A DNA stretch of 46,807 nt from an uncultured Planctomycetota bacterium (GTDB taxonomy: Bacteria > Planctomycetota > Planctomycetia > Pirellulales > Thermoguttaceae): contig CADBQY010000125.1 of the NCBI GenBank assembly GCA_902796885.1, positions 1 to 46,807 on the forward strand, given 5' to 3'. A program made the translations under genes and the position numbers. How positions within the stretch are numbered: the first letter of the stretch is position 1; every line of letters starts with the position of its first letter. Below, piece by piece: positions 1 to 8,127 of this stretch. The notes beneath the pieces were generated by a model, which saw only the letters and a list, made by a program, of their open reading frames with translations, had not been told where the DNA came from and made no database searches.

Positions 1-14
1 ACAGGATTATACCG

Positions 15-56
15 AAAGAGCCTCGAACGCGTTTGCGTTTGAGGCTCTTTCTTTTT
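15..56 (+). terminator. Intrinsic terminator of a gene left of the window
   Basis: A 16-bp stem (15-30 with 35-50, one G-U pair) closes a 4-nt loop and is followed directly by a T-rich tract (48-56). It has the polarity to end a plus-strand gene lying before position 1. Confidence 0.85.
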
Positions 57-99
57 CGGCCCGCGCCGACCTTCGGCCGACGTCGGCGGCGCTTCGGTT

Positions 100-657
100 T
101 TACCGCAAGATCGGCCAGCGGGCGCGAAGGATTCGCGTCGGTTTGCCGTTTCGTTCGACGACGTCCTCTTCGATCAGAATCCCGGGTATTTTTTGAATCG
201 CGCGGGCGCTCGGCGCGTTGTCGGCGTAACAGGTCAGAAGAATTTCGTCTTTGATTCCGTAAATGCGGAAGAGCTCGGGAAGACGGATGAACGTTCGCGT
301 CGCGATCCCGCGGCCGCGTCGGTCGGGACGGACCGCGATTCCGACGTTCCCGCCGTAACGGCGAAGCTCTTCGGTCAGGTGAAGCCTGAGGTTCAGAACT
401 CCGAGACATTCGTCCCTCTCTCCGTCGGGATCGGCTTCGATGAGCCAAAGAGTGGCCGAGGGGACGATTCCCGGCGGCAGACCGACGCCTGCCTCCCGGT
501 TCCGGTAATCGGCGAATATCCGCCCTTTCCACCGGTCGAAATCGTTCGGATCGTGAAGGATGTAGTCGTCGTGAAGTTGCCCCCACGAGACGCGGCACAT
601 GTCGCGATAAGGCTCGAGCCAGCGGGGGTGGGGACGGACGATATCGAAGGTCATCAT
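100..657 (-). CDS. GNAT-family N-acetyltransferase
   Basis: A 185-residue protein that should transfer an acetyl group from acetyl-CoA to an amine; the acceptor cannot be read from sequence. The acetyl-CoA-binding motif A is visible as RPDRRGRGIATRTF (R/Q-x-x-G-x-G/A), preceded by a strand (GNVGIAVRP) and followed by the usual CYADNAPSARAIQKI segment, where an Asn before an Ala/Ser-rich helix is typical of the RimJ/RimL-like branch. The reading frame stays open upstream to 768, but those extra residues are basic and low in complexity. The paired Met codons at 657 and 654 open a normal GNAT N-terminus (MMTFDIVRPHP). No strong Shine-Dalgarno sequence is seen at either. It is divergent from the 761-residue secreted protein gene. 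Family call is firm; substrate unknown. Confidence 0.8.
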   Translation of the reverse strand: MMTFDIVRPHPRWLEPYRDMCRVSWGQLHDDYILHDPNDFDRWKGRIFADYRNREAGVGLPPGIVPSATLWLIEADPDGERDECLGVLNLRLHLTEELRRYGGNVGIAVRPDRRGRGIATRTFIRLPELFRIYGIKDEILLTCYADNAPSARAIQKIPGILIEEDVVERNGKPTRILRARWPILR

Positions 658-825
658 ACGCGTTGGGCGGTTCAAAGAATCTTTTTCCGATTGTTCCCGT
701 TCATTGTACAACTCCGGACGGAAGAGACAAGAAGCCGCTCTCGCCGGCAGAAGAGCGAAATTCGGCAAAAAAAGAATAACCCCTCCTATTTAACAAAAGT
801 CACTGCGCAAGGTTGCCCGATATAA

Positions 826-873
826 CGATAGAGAGACCGGAAAGTCTCGGACTCTCTCCTATCGGATAGGAGA
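826..873 (+). promoter_or_regulatory. Leader with two mutually exclusive hairpins before the 761-aa gene
   Basis: Segment 826-835 (CGATAGAGAG) can pair with 854-864 (CTCTCCTATCG) with one bulge. The second segment can instead pair with 865-873, giving the near-perfect dyad TCTCCTATC-G-GATAGGAGA. The two pairings cannot coexist. The element lies 28 nt before the GTG start, just upstream of the AAAGGA ribosome-binding site (888-893). It may be an RNA switch, or the dyad may be a DNA operator. Function is inferred only from base pairing. Confidence 0.35.
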
Positions 874-901
874 AATAGATAAAACAGAAAGGATTCTGTC
901 C

Positions 902-3187
902 GTGAAACGCCGTCAAGATCATTTCTTTTCGATGACCTGCCGCCTGGCAATCTGGGGGGCGGCTCCTCTTCTTTTCGCGGCGTTTACCGGAATCGGCTCG
1001 GCTCAGCCGGCAACGATACCCCGGCAGAACGAACGGGTCGCGTCGGTCACCGCCGGAGAACCGAATTCGCTGATGAATTCGATGAAAGAGATGCGTCAGC
1101 GCGTTCAGTCGCGCTACGAGCAGAATATGCGTCAATTCAGCGAACAGATCCAGACGTATCAGCGGCAGAACAGCGCGCAACCCTCGCCGTCGAAACCGCA
1201 GGCCGGTCCCGGAGCGGCTCAGGCGCATCAACACGCGCAGGGGGCCGGATACCAAAGGTATCAGCCCGGCCCGCAGCCTCAGAAGAACGCCCAAACCCAG
1301 ACGTGGAACAGTCAACAGAACCCGCTTTCCGTTCTTCAGCGTCTTTTCAGCGGTTCCGATCAGCCCCAGACCAAAAGCGGGTTCCCGCAGCAGGGGCAGC
1401 CTCAGCCGCGATCCGGATTCGCGTCGCAGCCGACTCCTCAGCAGATGGCGGCGCATCAGCACAACCACGGCGCCGCGAATCCGCAGCAGCAACAGCAGGC
1501 GTGGCTGATGCAGCAGCGTCTGCAGGCGCAGGCCGCCGCGCAGCAGGCCCGCAGCACGGCGCCGGCCTCGAAACCGTCGCGCCGCGCCGAGACCTCCTCG
1601 GCGCTCGTTTACGCCGACGCCCAGCGGATGGCGAAATCGGAAAAGACCCCCACGTCGGTGTCGGTCGATCAGCTCGCCAAGGCCTCGACTTCGCACGAGA
1701 GCGCCGCGGAAGTCGTTTCGCAGGTTCCGTGGGACGCCATCTCGCCGGCCGCGCGCCAGAAGGTCGATCGGATCGTCTCGAGCTATACGTTCTATCGGCG
1801 TCTGCCGATGACCGGCGGCTACTGCAACCCGGAAGTCTATGATTTTCTCCTCAGCCATCCCGAAGTGGTGGTCGGTACGTGGGAAGCGGGCGGCTTTAAG
1901 CAGCTCTCGCTCACCAATCACGGCAGCGGGCGGTTTACGATTCAGGACGATTCGGGAACCCGCGGCGAGATTGAAGTCATCTATCACGACAATCAAATGC
2001 TGGCGTTTCTCTGCAACGGCACCTATGAAGGGCAGCTCGCCCCCCGCCCGATCCAAGGGGATATTTTCTGCGTGATGCAGTATCGGTTTACCGAAGACGC
2101 CGCCAACGGAAACAAACCGATCGTCGTGACGCGGCTCGACACGTTCGTGAAGATGTCGTCGGCCAGCGCCGACCTGGTCGGCAAGGCGTTCGCGCCGATG
2201 GTCGGGAAGATCGCCGACTCGAATTTCGTGAAAACGGTCGATTCGGTGAACCAGATCTCCGAGTTGATGGAACGGAATCCGCAGACTCTTGCCGAGATGA
2301 TTCAGGAGGTTCCGTCCATTTCGGCGGAGACGAAAAGCGAGTTTCTGGGATACATCGAACGGGTTACCGGCCACGCGTCGATGCGGAGCCAGGGGATTAC
2401 CGTTGATTACTACCTGATGCCGAAAATGAACGCGGCGAAGGCCGAGCCCGCCGAGATTCTCGCGCGGCGGAATCAGCCGACCCGGATGACCGTGGTCAAC
2501 GAACCGCAGGTTCGTCCCGCCAACGCGCCGTCGTCGGCGCCGACGGTTCCGAGCGTATCGAAGAGTTCGATTCCGGCTCCGAGCCTGGCGTCGTCGAAGA
2601 GTTCGGGCGCGAAGGGGAGCGAAAGCCGATCGCCGCGCAACGAGAGTATGCCGTTCCCGAGCGCGTCGGCTCGGAAATCGGATGTGGCGAAGTCGGAATC
2701 AAAATCGGATCTTCCGGCGATCGGCGGACAGTCGGAAACGGATATCGAAAAGGAACTGAACTCGGTCTTGAGCGAGGGGGAAACCCTGGAAGAGTTCAGT
2801 CTGAACGACGATTCGAAAGAGGAGTCGCCGGTACTTTTCTTCTCGGACGATATGTCGGCGACGGAGTCGGACGGGACGAGCGCCGCGCCGACCGATACCG
2901 CCGCCGCGGCCGACGATTCGACCGGCGCGGAACTGAGTTTCGATATGGAATACGATGGATCGGACGCCGCCGCCGCGGGGCAGACGATCACGGTGGTCAA
3001 ACCGATTTCGGAAGCCGCCGCCGACCCGAAACCGGAAGCTGAGACGAAACCGGAAACCGAGACGAACGACGGCTGGAGCGCGGTGATCACCAGCTCGGTT
3101 TCGGCACAGACCGCGTTGGAATCGACTTTTCGGAGCGTGCCGAGCAGCGGACAAAAGTGCTCGTGGAAGAAACCCGACGTGAAGTGA
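902..3187 (+). CDS. Large secreted protein of unknown function, Q-rich and acidic low-complexity arms
   Basis: A 761-residue protein. The start is GTG with AAAGGA 8 nt upstream. A Sec signal peptide is visible: basic MKRRQ, hydrophobic LAIWGAAPLLFAAF, then SAQ. Residues about 40-260 are rich in Gln, Ala, Pro and His and look disordered. Residues about 270-505 look folded, with aromatic and Cys positions (SYTFYRRLPMTGGYC, VVGTWEAGGFKQL, MLAFLCNGTYEG). Residues about 510-740 are again low in complexity: Ser/Pro, then Asp/Glu/Ala. I recognise no named domain in the middle part. The architecture, a folded core between long disordered arms behind a signal peptide, is common in planctomycete exported proteins. 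It stands alone between the divergent GNAT gene and a hairpin at 3213. Coding status is well supported by length, signal peptide and codon pattern; no function is claimed. Confidence 0.8.
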   Translation: MKRRQDHFFSMTCRLAIWGAAPLLFAAFTGIGSAQPATIPRQNERVASVTAGEPNSLMNSMKEMRQRVQSRYEQNMRQFSEQIQTYQRQNSAQPSPSKPQAGPGAAQAHQHAQGAGYQRYQPGPQPQKNAQTQTWNSQQNPLSVLQRLFSGSDQPQTKSGFPQQGQPQPRSGFASQPTPQQMAAHQHNHGAANPQQQQQAWLMQQRLQAQAAAQQARSTAPASKPSRRAETSSALVYADAQRMAKSEKTPTSVSVDQLAKASTSHESAAEVVSQVPWDAISPAARQKVDRIVSSYTFYRRLPMTGGYCNPEVYDFLLSHPEVVVGTWEAGGFKQLSLTNHGSGRFTIQDDSGTRGEIEVIYHDNQMLAFLCNGTYEGQLAPRPIQGDIFCVMQYRFTEDAANGNKPIVVTRLDTFVKMSSASADLVGKAFAPMVGKIADSNFVKTVDSVNQISELMERNPQTLAEMIQEVPSISAETKSEFLGYIERVTGHASMRSQGITVDYYLMPKMNAAKAEPAEILARRNQPTRMTVVNEPQVRPANAPSSAPTVPSVSKSSIPAPSLASSKSSGAKGSESRSPRNESMPFPSASARKSDVAKSESKSDLPAIGGQSETDIEKELNSVLSEGETLEEFSLNDDSKEESPVLFFSDDMSATESDGTSAAPTDTAAAADDSTGAELSFDMEYDGSDAAAAGQTITVVKPISEAAADPKPEAETKPETETNDGWSAVITSSVSAQTALESTFRSVPSSGQKCSWKKPDVK

Positions 3188-3212
3188 GCTTTTCCGGCGG
3201 ATCGAAAGAACA

Positions 3213-3249
3213 AAGAGCCGCTTCTCCCGAAAAGGGGGAAGCGGCTCTT
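3213..3249. terminator. Bidirectional terminator hairpin
   Basis: A 16-bp stem (3213-3228 with 3234-3249, one G-U pair) with a GAAAA loop sits between two convergent genes. Read on the minus strand, it is followed by a T-rich stretch (complement of 3200-3212), so it probably ends the aldo/keto reductase transcript and may also stop the plus-strand one. Confidence 0.7.
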
Positions 3250-3338
3250 CTGCCGTCATATCGGGCCCGGAAGCCGGCGCGTCGAGAAGGGCGGCGTCTT
3301 TTGTCGCCCCCGTTTAAAATCCGCGCACGGCCGTCGGC

Positions 3339-4193
3339 TTACGACGGATAGATGAACGAGTCGGGATCGTAACCGGTGGCGCCCGATTCGGGGAGCGCGT
3401 CGATTCGGGCGACTTCCTCGTCGGTCAGGGCGAAGTCGAAGACGTCGAAGTTTTCTTTGATCCGTTCGGGATTGATCGACTTGGGGAGCGGGTTGACCCC
3501 TTTTTGGAGTTCCCAGCGGAGACAGATCTGCGCGAGCGACTTGTCGTATTTGGCGGCGAGGTCTTTCAGGTACGAAAGGTTAAAGACGCGCCCCTGAGCC
3601 ATCGGACTCCAGGCCTGAATCTGAATCCCCAGGTCTTTGCAGAAATCACAGACGTATTTCTGCCAGAAGCCGGGATGGTACTCGATCTGGTTGACCATCG
3701 GCGCGACCGACGTGTTGCGGAGCAAATGCTCGATGTGGTGGGGACGGAAATTCGAAACGCCGATGGCGCGGATTCTGCCGTCTTTGTAGAGCTTGATCAT
3801 CGCGTTCCAGGTTCCCAGAAGGGTGTCTTTCCAGTCGGTTCGGCGTTCGTAGGCGATCGGCCAGTGAATGAGGTAGAGGTCAAGGTAGCGGGTCTTCAAA
3901 CGGGCCAGCGACATTTCGAAGGCCGCCAGGGTCTGGTCGTAGCCGTGGTCTTTGTTCCAAAGTTTGGTGGTTAGGAAGACGTCTTCCCGCGCCAGACCGC
4001 TCGCCGCCAGCCCCGCGCCGACGCTCTCTTCGTTGCCGTACGCCGCGGCGGTGTCAATGTGCCGATAACCGATTTCCAGCGCGGCTTTGACGGCGTTGGT
4101 GGCCACCTCGCCGTTGGGGGACTGCCAGGTGCCGAACCCGATCACCGGGAGTTTGACGCCGTTCGAAAGCGTATATGTGCTCTGCTGATTCAT
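3339..4193 (-). CDS. Aldo/keto reductase (AKR, 2,5-didehydrogluconate-reductase-like)
   Basis: A 284-residue cytosolic NADPH-dependent oxidoreductase of the (alpha/beta)8-barrel AKR superfamily. The complete catalytic tetrad is visible: D47 and Y52 (HIDTAAAYGNEE), K77 (LTTKLW) and H110 (LYLIHWPI). The family signatures GFGTW at the N-terminus and IGVSNF in the middle are present, as is the C-terminal LPKSINPERIKENFDVFDF cofactor region. The reading frame is open far upstream, but that part only mirrors the symporter gene in another frame. The ATG at 4193 has AAAGGGA 4-5 nt upstream and gives the standard length. It lies 58 nt downstream of the symporter and probably shares its transcript. It is closest to the AKR5 type of small-carbonyl or sugar-acid reductases; the true substrate is unknown. 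Confidence 0.9.
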   Translation of the reverse strand: MNQQSTYTLSNGVKLPVIGFGTWQSPNGEVATNAVKAALEIGYRHIDTAAAYGNEESVGAGLAASGLAREDVFLTTKLWNKDHGYDQTLAAFEMSLARLKTRYLDLYLIHWPIAYERRTDWKDTLLGTWNAMIKLYKDGRIRAIGVSNFRPHHIEHLLRNTSVAPMVNQIEYHPGFWQKYVCDFCKDLGIQIQAWSPMAQGRVFNLSYLKDLAAKYDKSLAQICLRWELQKGVNPLPKSINPERIKENFDVFDFALTDEEVARIDALPESGATGYDPDSFIYPS

Positions 4194-4251
4194 GGGATCC
4201 CTTTCTTTATTGAGGACTGATTTCTGTTCCGAAAGCGATTTTGTTCCGATT

Positions 4252-5589
4252 TTACTCCGCGCGAACGTCGTTTTCAAGGGCTCCTTTCGGCGATCCGACC
4301 TCGAGAAGTCCGTTTTGTTTGGCGACGATATAGGTGCAGACGTTGTCGCCGGTGACGTTGCAGGCGGTTTCGAACATATCGAGGATCGGGTTGATTCCGA
4401 GCGCCAGGGCGACGATCGTCGCGGTCTGCGAGGGATCGAAACCGGCGTTCTCGAGGACCATAAAAAGGAGAAAGACGCTTCCCCCCGGAACGCCGCCGGC
4501 GCCGACCGAAGCGAAGATGACCGAAACCAGAAGAATCGCCATCTGGGACGCGGTGAAGGGAATGCCGAAAATATTCGAGGCGAGAATGACAAAGACCGGC
4601 AGATGAACGCAGACGCCGTCCATGTTGATCGTGCATCCCAGCGGCAGGGAAAAGCTCGACAGGGAAGGGGAAACGCCGAGTTTTTGGGCGGTTCGCAGCG
4701 AGATGGGAAGCGCCGCGGCGCTCGAACGGGTGGCGAACGCGGTCACGATCGGCGCGCGCAGAGCGAGCAGGACTTTGTACGGGTTCTGCCGGCAGAAGAC
4801 GAAAAGAGCCAGGGGATAGACCAGGAGGATCATTCCCGAAACGCAGGCGATCACACAGACGACGATCCGCAGGTACGGACCGAACAGAAGAACGCCGTTC
4901 CGCGCGAAGTTGACGAAACTGAGCGCGAAGACGCCGAACGGGAAATATTCCATCAGCCAGTCGATCAGTTTGAACGAAACCGACGACGCCGCCCGGCAGA
5001 TGTCCAGAAACGACTCGATCCGCGTTTTCTCTTTTTCGGATGTCTTCGAGGATTCAAGAAGAACCCGCGCCGCCAGACCGAAGAGAATCGAAAAGACAAC
5101 GATCGCCAGGAACCGGCCTTCGGCCAGCGCCTGGAACGGATTCTGGAACAGGCTGACCAGAAACGCGTCGAGCCCGCCCCCGGACGAGGCGTTTTTCATC
5201 GCCGCCAGTTCTTCCCGGTGGCCCGCCGCGGCCTCGAGAGCTCCGGACATTTTCGGGTTCAAGAGAATGGCCGAGACGATTCCGAAGAGCGCGGCGGCGG
5301 TCGAGGTGAAGAAATACCAGAGGAGAACCGAGCCGCCCAATTTTCCCGACTTTTTGAGCGAAAGGCTTGCCGCGCCGATGATCAGCGAAAAGAAGATGAT
5401 CGGAAAGACGATCATCTTGAGCATCGAGATCAGCAGGGTTCCGAACGGCTCGACATAGGGAAGAACGGTGTCCAGCTCTTCGCGCGGCATGCGCGAGGCG
5501 CAGATCCCCAGGGCGATTCCCAGAAAAAATGCGGTCAGAATCCGCCAGACGAGCGGGACGTCGAAATAGAGCGAAAATATTTTTTTCAT
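4252..5589 (-). CDS. Dicarboxylate/amino-acid:cation symporter (DAACS family)
   Basis: A 445-residue inner-membrane carrier that should import glutamate, aspartate or C4-dicarboxylates with Na+ or H+. Several hydrophobic spans are obvious, including the N-terminal RILTAFFLGIALGI and LISMLKMIVFPIIFFSLIIG. Family hallmarks are the serine-rich hairpin (TRSSAAALPISLRTAQ) and the following LPLGCTINMDG, equivalent to the NMDGT Na+/substrate motif but with Val in place of Thr. The late GVPGGSVFLLFMVLENAG segment also fits hairpin 2. A loop of about 45 residues between early spans (around EAAAGHREELAAMKNASSGGG) is longer than in GltP. The ATG overlaps the stop of the deacylase gene by 4 nt (ATGA), so the two are translationally coupled. 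Confidence 0.9.
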   Translation of the reverse strand: MKKIFSLYFDVPLVWRILTAFFLGIALGICASRMPREELDTVLPYVEPFGTLLISMLKMIVFPIIFFSLIIGAASLSLKKSGKLGGSVLLWYFFTSTAAALFGIVSAILLNPKMSGALEAAAGHREELAAMKNASSGGGLDAFLVSLFQNPFQALAEGRFLAIVVFSILFGLAARVLLESSKTSEKEKTRIESFLDICRAASSVSFKLIDWLMEYFPFGVFALSFVNFARNGVLLFGPYLRIVVCVIACVSGMILLVYPLALFVFCRQNPYKVLLALRAPIVTAFATRSSAAALPISLRTAQKLGVSPSLSSFSLPLGCTINMDGVCVHLPVFVILASNIFGIPFTASQMAILLVSVIFASVGAGGVPGGSVFLLFMVLENAGFDPSQTATIVALALGINPILDMFETACNVTGDNVCTYIVAKQNGLLEVGSPKGALENDVRAE

Positions 5590-6068
5590 CGGGAGGCTTT
5601 CTTCTTGCCGTTCAGTTCGTCAGTGTCGAGCCAGAGGGTGACCGGCCCGTCGTTCGTCAGTTCGACCGACATCATCGCCCGGAAGACGCCGGTTTCGACC
5701 GGAATTCCGTACTCGGCGCGAACGTGCGCCACGAACTCGTCGTAGAGACGGCGCGCCGTCTCGGGCGGGGCGGCGTCGGTGAAACCGGGACGGTTTCCGT
5801 GTACCGCGTCGGCATAGAGGGTGAACTGACTGACCGCCAGAATCGCGCCGCCGACCTGCGCGATGTCGAGGTTCATCTTCCCCTGGGGGTCGTCGAAGAC
5901 GCGGAGACGGCAGATTTTCCGAGCCAGGAGGCGGACCTCGTCGGAGGTGTCGCGCTGACCGACTCCCAGAAGTACCAGAAATCCGTTTTCAATCTGGCCG
6001 CTCACCCGGTTCCCTTCGTCGGGAAGAGTGACTCGCGCCCGCGTGACGCGCTGAATACATGCTCGCAT
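5586..6068 (-). CDS. dtd: D-aminoacyl-tRNA deacylase (DTD)
   Basis: A 160-residue cytosolic proofreading enzyme that hydrolyses D-amino acids (and glycine) from mischarged tRNA. Both signature motifs are intact: SQFTL (inside GGAILAVSQFTLYAD) and the NxGPVT motif (ELTNDGPVTLW), which carries the Gly-cisPro element that selects against L-aminoacyl groups. Conserved MRACIQRVTRARV opens the protein. The C-terminus is slightly extended with a Lys-rich tail (NGKKKASR). It starts 102 nt downstream of the MarR gene stop and is followed without a gap by the symporter. Pairing with an amino-acid-type symporter may be metabolic or only a matter of gene order. Confidence 0.95.
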   Translation of the reverse strand: MRACIQRVTRARVTLPDEGNRVSGQIENGFLVLLGVGQRDTSDEVRLLARKICRLRVFDDPQGKMNLDIAQVGGAILAVSQFTLYADAVHGNRPGFTDAAPPETARRLYDEFVAHVRAEYGIPVETGVFRAMMSVELTNDGPVTLWLDTDELNGKKKASR

Positions 6069-6170
6069 AACGATTCGCTTTCGGAATGTTTTCGTTTCGG
6101 GGATTGACTAAGCCCGATAGAAGTATAATCGAAACGGGACGGGCGGGCAAATTTTGCCGCGGAGCGCGGC

Positions 6171-6653
6171 CTATTTTAAGACGTCGTTCTTGCGCGAGAA
6201 ACAGTGGAGAACCACCCGGTCGAACACGGCGATCTCGTCGGGGGAAAGCCCTTCCTGGAGCTGACGGAGCTTGCCGTCGACCGCGGCGACGATCTCGCGG
6301 GTTTGCTTCTTGCCGAACTCGGTCAGCGTGATCAGAACCGAACGGTGGTTTTCCGGATTGGTGGTTCGGCTGACCAGGTTCTTTTTGACCAACGTTTCGA
6401 CCAATTGAGAGGCGCTCGGCCGCGGGATGTTCATCGTGCGGGCGACGGCCGAAAGGGGGACGCCCCCCGGATTCCGGCGCGTGGCGGCCTCGATGACAAA
6501 GAGCGCCATCTTCTGCCGGGGCGAAAGGGACTGAAGTTCTTTGTGGTGTTTGGCCGTGCCGACGGTGTCGCCGTAGGCGATCAGATCGTTCACCGTGATG
6601 AAAAGCGCCGCACAGGGGTCGTAGTCGGAAAAAATTTTTTTCGTTTTTTCCAT
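6171..6653 (-). CDS. MarR-family transcriptional regulator
   Basis: A 160-residue winged-helix dimeric repressor. The helix-turn-helix is visible as PLSAVARTMNIPRPSASQLVETLVKKNLV, followed by a wing with SRTTNPENHRSVLITLTEFGK, where the conserved D/N-x-R of MarR wings reads NHR. Flanking helices (CAALFITVNDLIAYG at the N-terminus, LSPDEIAVFDRVVLHCFSR at the C-terminus) form the dimer interface in this family. It is divergent from the RND efflux genes, and the 163-bp gap between the two genes carries three phased repeats. This is the classical layout of a repressor controlling both itself and an efflux pump. The inducer is unknown. Confidence 0.9.
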   Translation of the reverse strand: MEKTKKIFSDYDPCAALFITVNDLIAYGDTVGTAKHHKELQSLSPRQKMALFVIEAATRRNPGGVPLSAVARTMNIPRPSASQLVETLVKKNLVSRTTNPENHRSVLITLTEFGKKQTREIVAAVDGKLRQLQEGLSPDEIAVFDRVVLHCFSRKNDVLK

Positions 6654-6687
6654 TGATCCTGACCTTCCACAATTTTGAGATCGGGGT

Positions 6688-6744
6688 AAACTGTTTTATA
6701 ACGGAATTGTTTTATATTGAAACTGTTTTGATGTGAAACAATTT
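6688..6744. promoter_or_regulatory. Operator array between MarR gene and RND efflux genes
   Basis: Three direct repeats of the form (A/G)AA(C/T)TGTTTT begin at 6688, 6704 and 6720, exactly 16 bp apart. The last also forms an inverted repeat with AAACAATT at 6736-6743 (arms AACTGTTT / AAACAATT, 7-bp spacer). AT-rich -10-like elements on the minus strand (TATAAA, complement of 6695-6700) lie inside the array. A bound MarR dimer would cover divergent promoters. Binding is inferred from repeat symmetry and position. Confidence 0.5.
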
Positions 6745-6816
6745 AGCGGATATTTCCGGTCTGTCAAGGACCTTGATCTTTCCCCACGAATTTCTTCAGA
6801 GGAAATTGAGAACGTT

Positions 6817-8067
6817 ATGAAGTCGATGAAAATTGGAACTCTTTTGCTCACGCTGATTTTCCTGGTCCCGTTCGCCGCTCAGGCGCAGCCGGGGGGCGGG
6901 CCGGCCGCCGCGGTTCCCAACGTGATCACCGCCCCGTCGGTCGAGATGGGCGAACTTGACGTGCGCCGGTTTCCCGGCCCGATCGTGGCGGTCGAGGAGG
7001 TTGATATCGTCCCCCGCGTGACCGGCTATATCGAGAAGCTCAACTTCAAGGAGGGGGATTTCGTGAAGGCCGGAGATCTCCTTTTCGAGATCGAACAGCG
7101 CGAGTATGCCGCGGCGCTCAAACGGGCCGAGGCCGAAGTGGCGTCGCGCCGGTCGGCGATCGATCAGGCCGAGGCCGCGATCAAACAGCAGGAGGCGCGG
7201 ATCGACGAACTGAACTCGATCCTCGAATACCGCGAGGCGACCTATAACCGGAACAAGCAGCTCTTCGCGCGCGGCACTGCCGTCTCGCAGGACGACGTGG
7301 ACAACACCGAGTCGGCGTTTAAGGCGACCCGCGCGCAGCTGGCGGCCGCCCAGGCGACGCTGGCCTCGGTCAAATCGCAATACGAAACCGCCAAGTCGGC
7401 GCTGGCCGCCGCCGAGGCCGCCGCCGACCTGGCCGCGTTCGATATGGAACATACGCGGATCGCCGCGCCAATTTCGGGGAAGATCGGTAAAGTGACCGTG
7501 ACCCCCGGAAACCTGGTGACGCCGCAGTTCGGCAAACTGGTCGATATCAAGACGATCTCGCCGATCTACGTCCGTTTCGCGATCAGTGAACAGCTCTTTC
7601 TGACGACTTACGGCGGTGAGAAGGGAATCCGCGATATCGCGCGGATCCGGCTCGAATTGGCCGACGGCGCCATGTACGAAGAAGAGGCGAAGATTGCTCT
7701 GATCGACAACAAGGTCGACCCGAAAACGAATAAGATCATGATCTGGGCGATCCTTCAGAACGAAGATCATAAACTCCTGCCGGGAAGCTACGCAACGGTC
7801 TATCTGAGTCCGAAATCGGACAAGCCGACCTGCGCGGTGATCGTCTCGGCGGTGCAGACCGAGGCCGGCGGCGGGAGTTTCGTCTATGTGCTCGACGGCG
7901 AAAACAAAGTCGAACGGCGCGAGGTCCGCCTCGGCGCACTTTCCGAAAAGTATTATGAAATCACGTCCGGTCTCAAACCGGGCGAGACGGTGGTGGTCGA
8001 AGGGGTGAACAAGGTTCGGCCCGGCCAGACGGTCAATCCGATTCCCGCCGACAAGGACGAAATGTAA
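6817..8067 (+). CDS. RND efflux periplasmic adaptor (membrane fusion protein)
   Basis: A 416-residue AcrA/MexE-type adaptor that links an inner-membrane RND pump to an outer-membrane channel. It has an N-terminal signal peptide (MKSMKIGTLLLTLIFLVPFAAQA) without a lipobox Cys. A lipoyl half-motif follows (VDIVPRVTGYIEKLNFKEGDFVKAGDLLFEI), then a long Ala/Glu/Gln-rich alpha-hairpin (about residues 90-215), the returning lipoyl half (TRIAAPISGKIGKVTVTPGNLV) and beta-barrel plus membrane-proximal domains (GSYATVYLSP, GLKPGETVVVEGVNKVRPGQTV). An in-frame GTG at 6733 is possible but lies inside the operator array. ATG 6817, with AGAGGA upstream, begins exactly at the signal peptide. It is 60 nt ahead of the pump gene, so they form one operon. 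Confidence 0.93.
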   Translation: MKSMKIGTLLLTLIFLVPFAAQAQPGGGPAAAVPNVITAPSVEMGELDVRRFPGPIVAVEEVDIVPRVTGYIEKLNFKEGDFVKAGDLLFEIEQREYAAALKRAEAEVASRRSAIDQAEAAIKQQEARIDELNSILEYREATYNRNKQLFARGTAVSQDDVDNTESAFKATRAQLAAAQATLASVKSQYETAKSALAAAEAAADLAAFDMEHTRIAAPISGKIGKVTVTPGNLVTPQFGKLVDIKTISPIYVRFAISEQLFLTTYGGEKGIRDIARIRLELADGAMYEEEAKIALIDNKVDPKTNKIMIWAILQNEDHKLLPGSYATVYLSPKSDKPTCAVIVSAVQTEAGGGSFVYVLDGENKVERREVRLGALSEKYYEITSGLKPGETVVVEGVNKVRPGQTVNPIPADKDEM

Positions 8068-8127
8068 TACAGTTTTCCCGGCGGCAAGACGTTTTTATTC
8101 TCCGAATACCGAGTAAGAAGGAACCGT

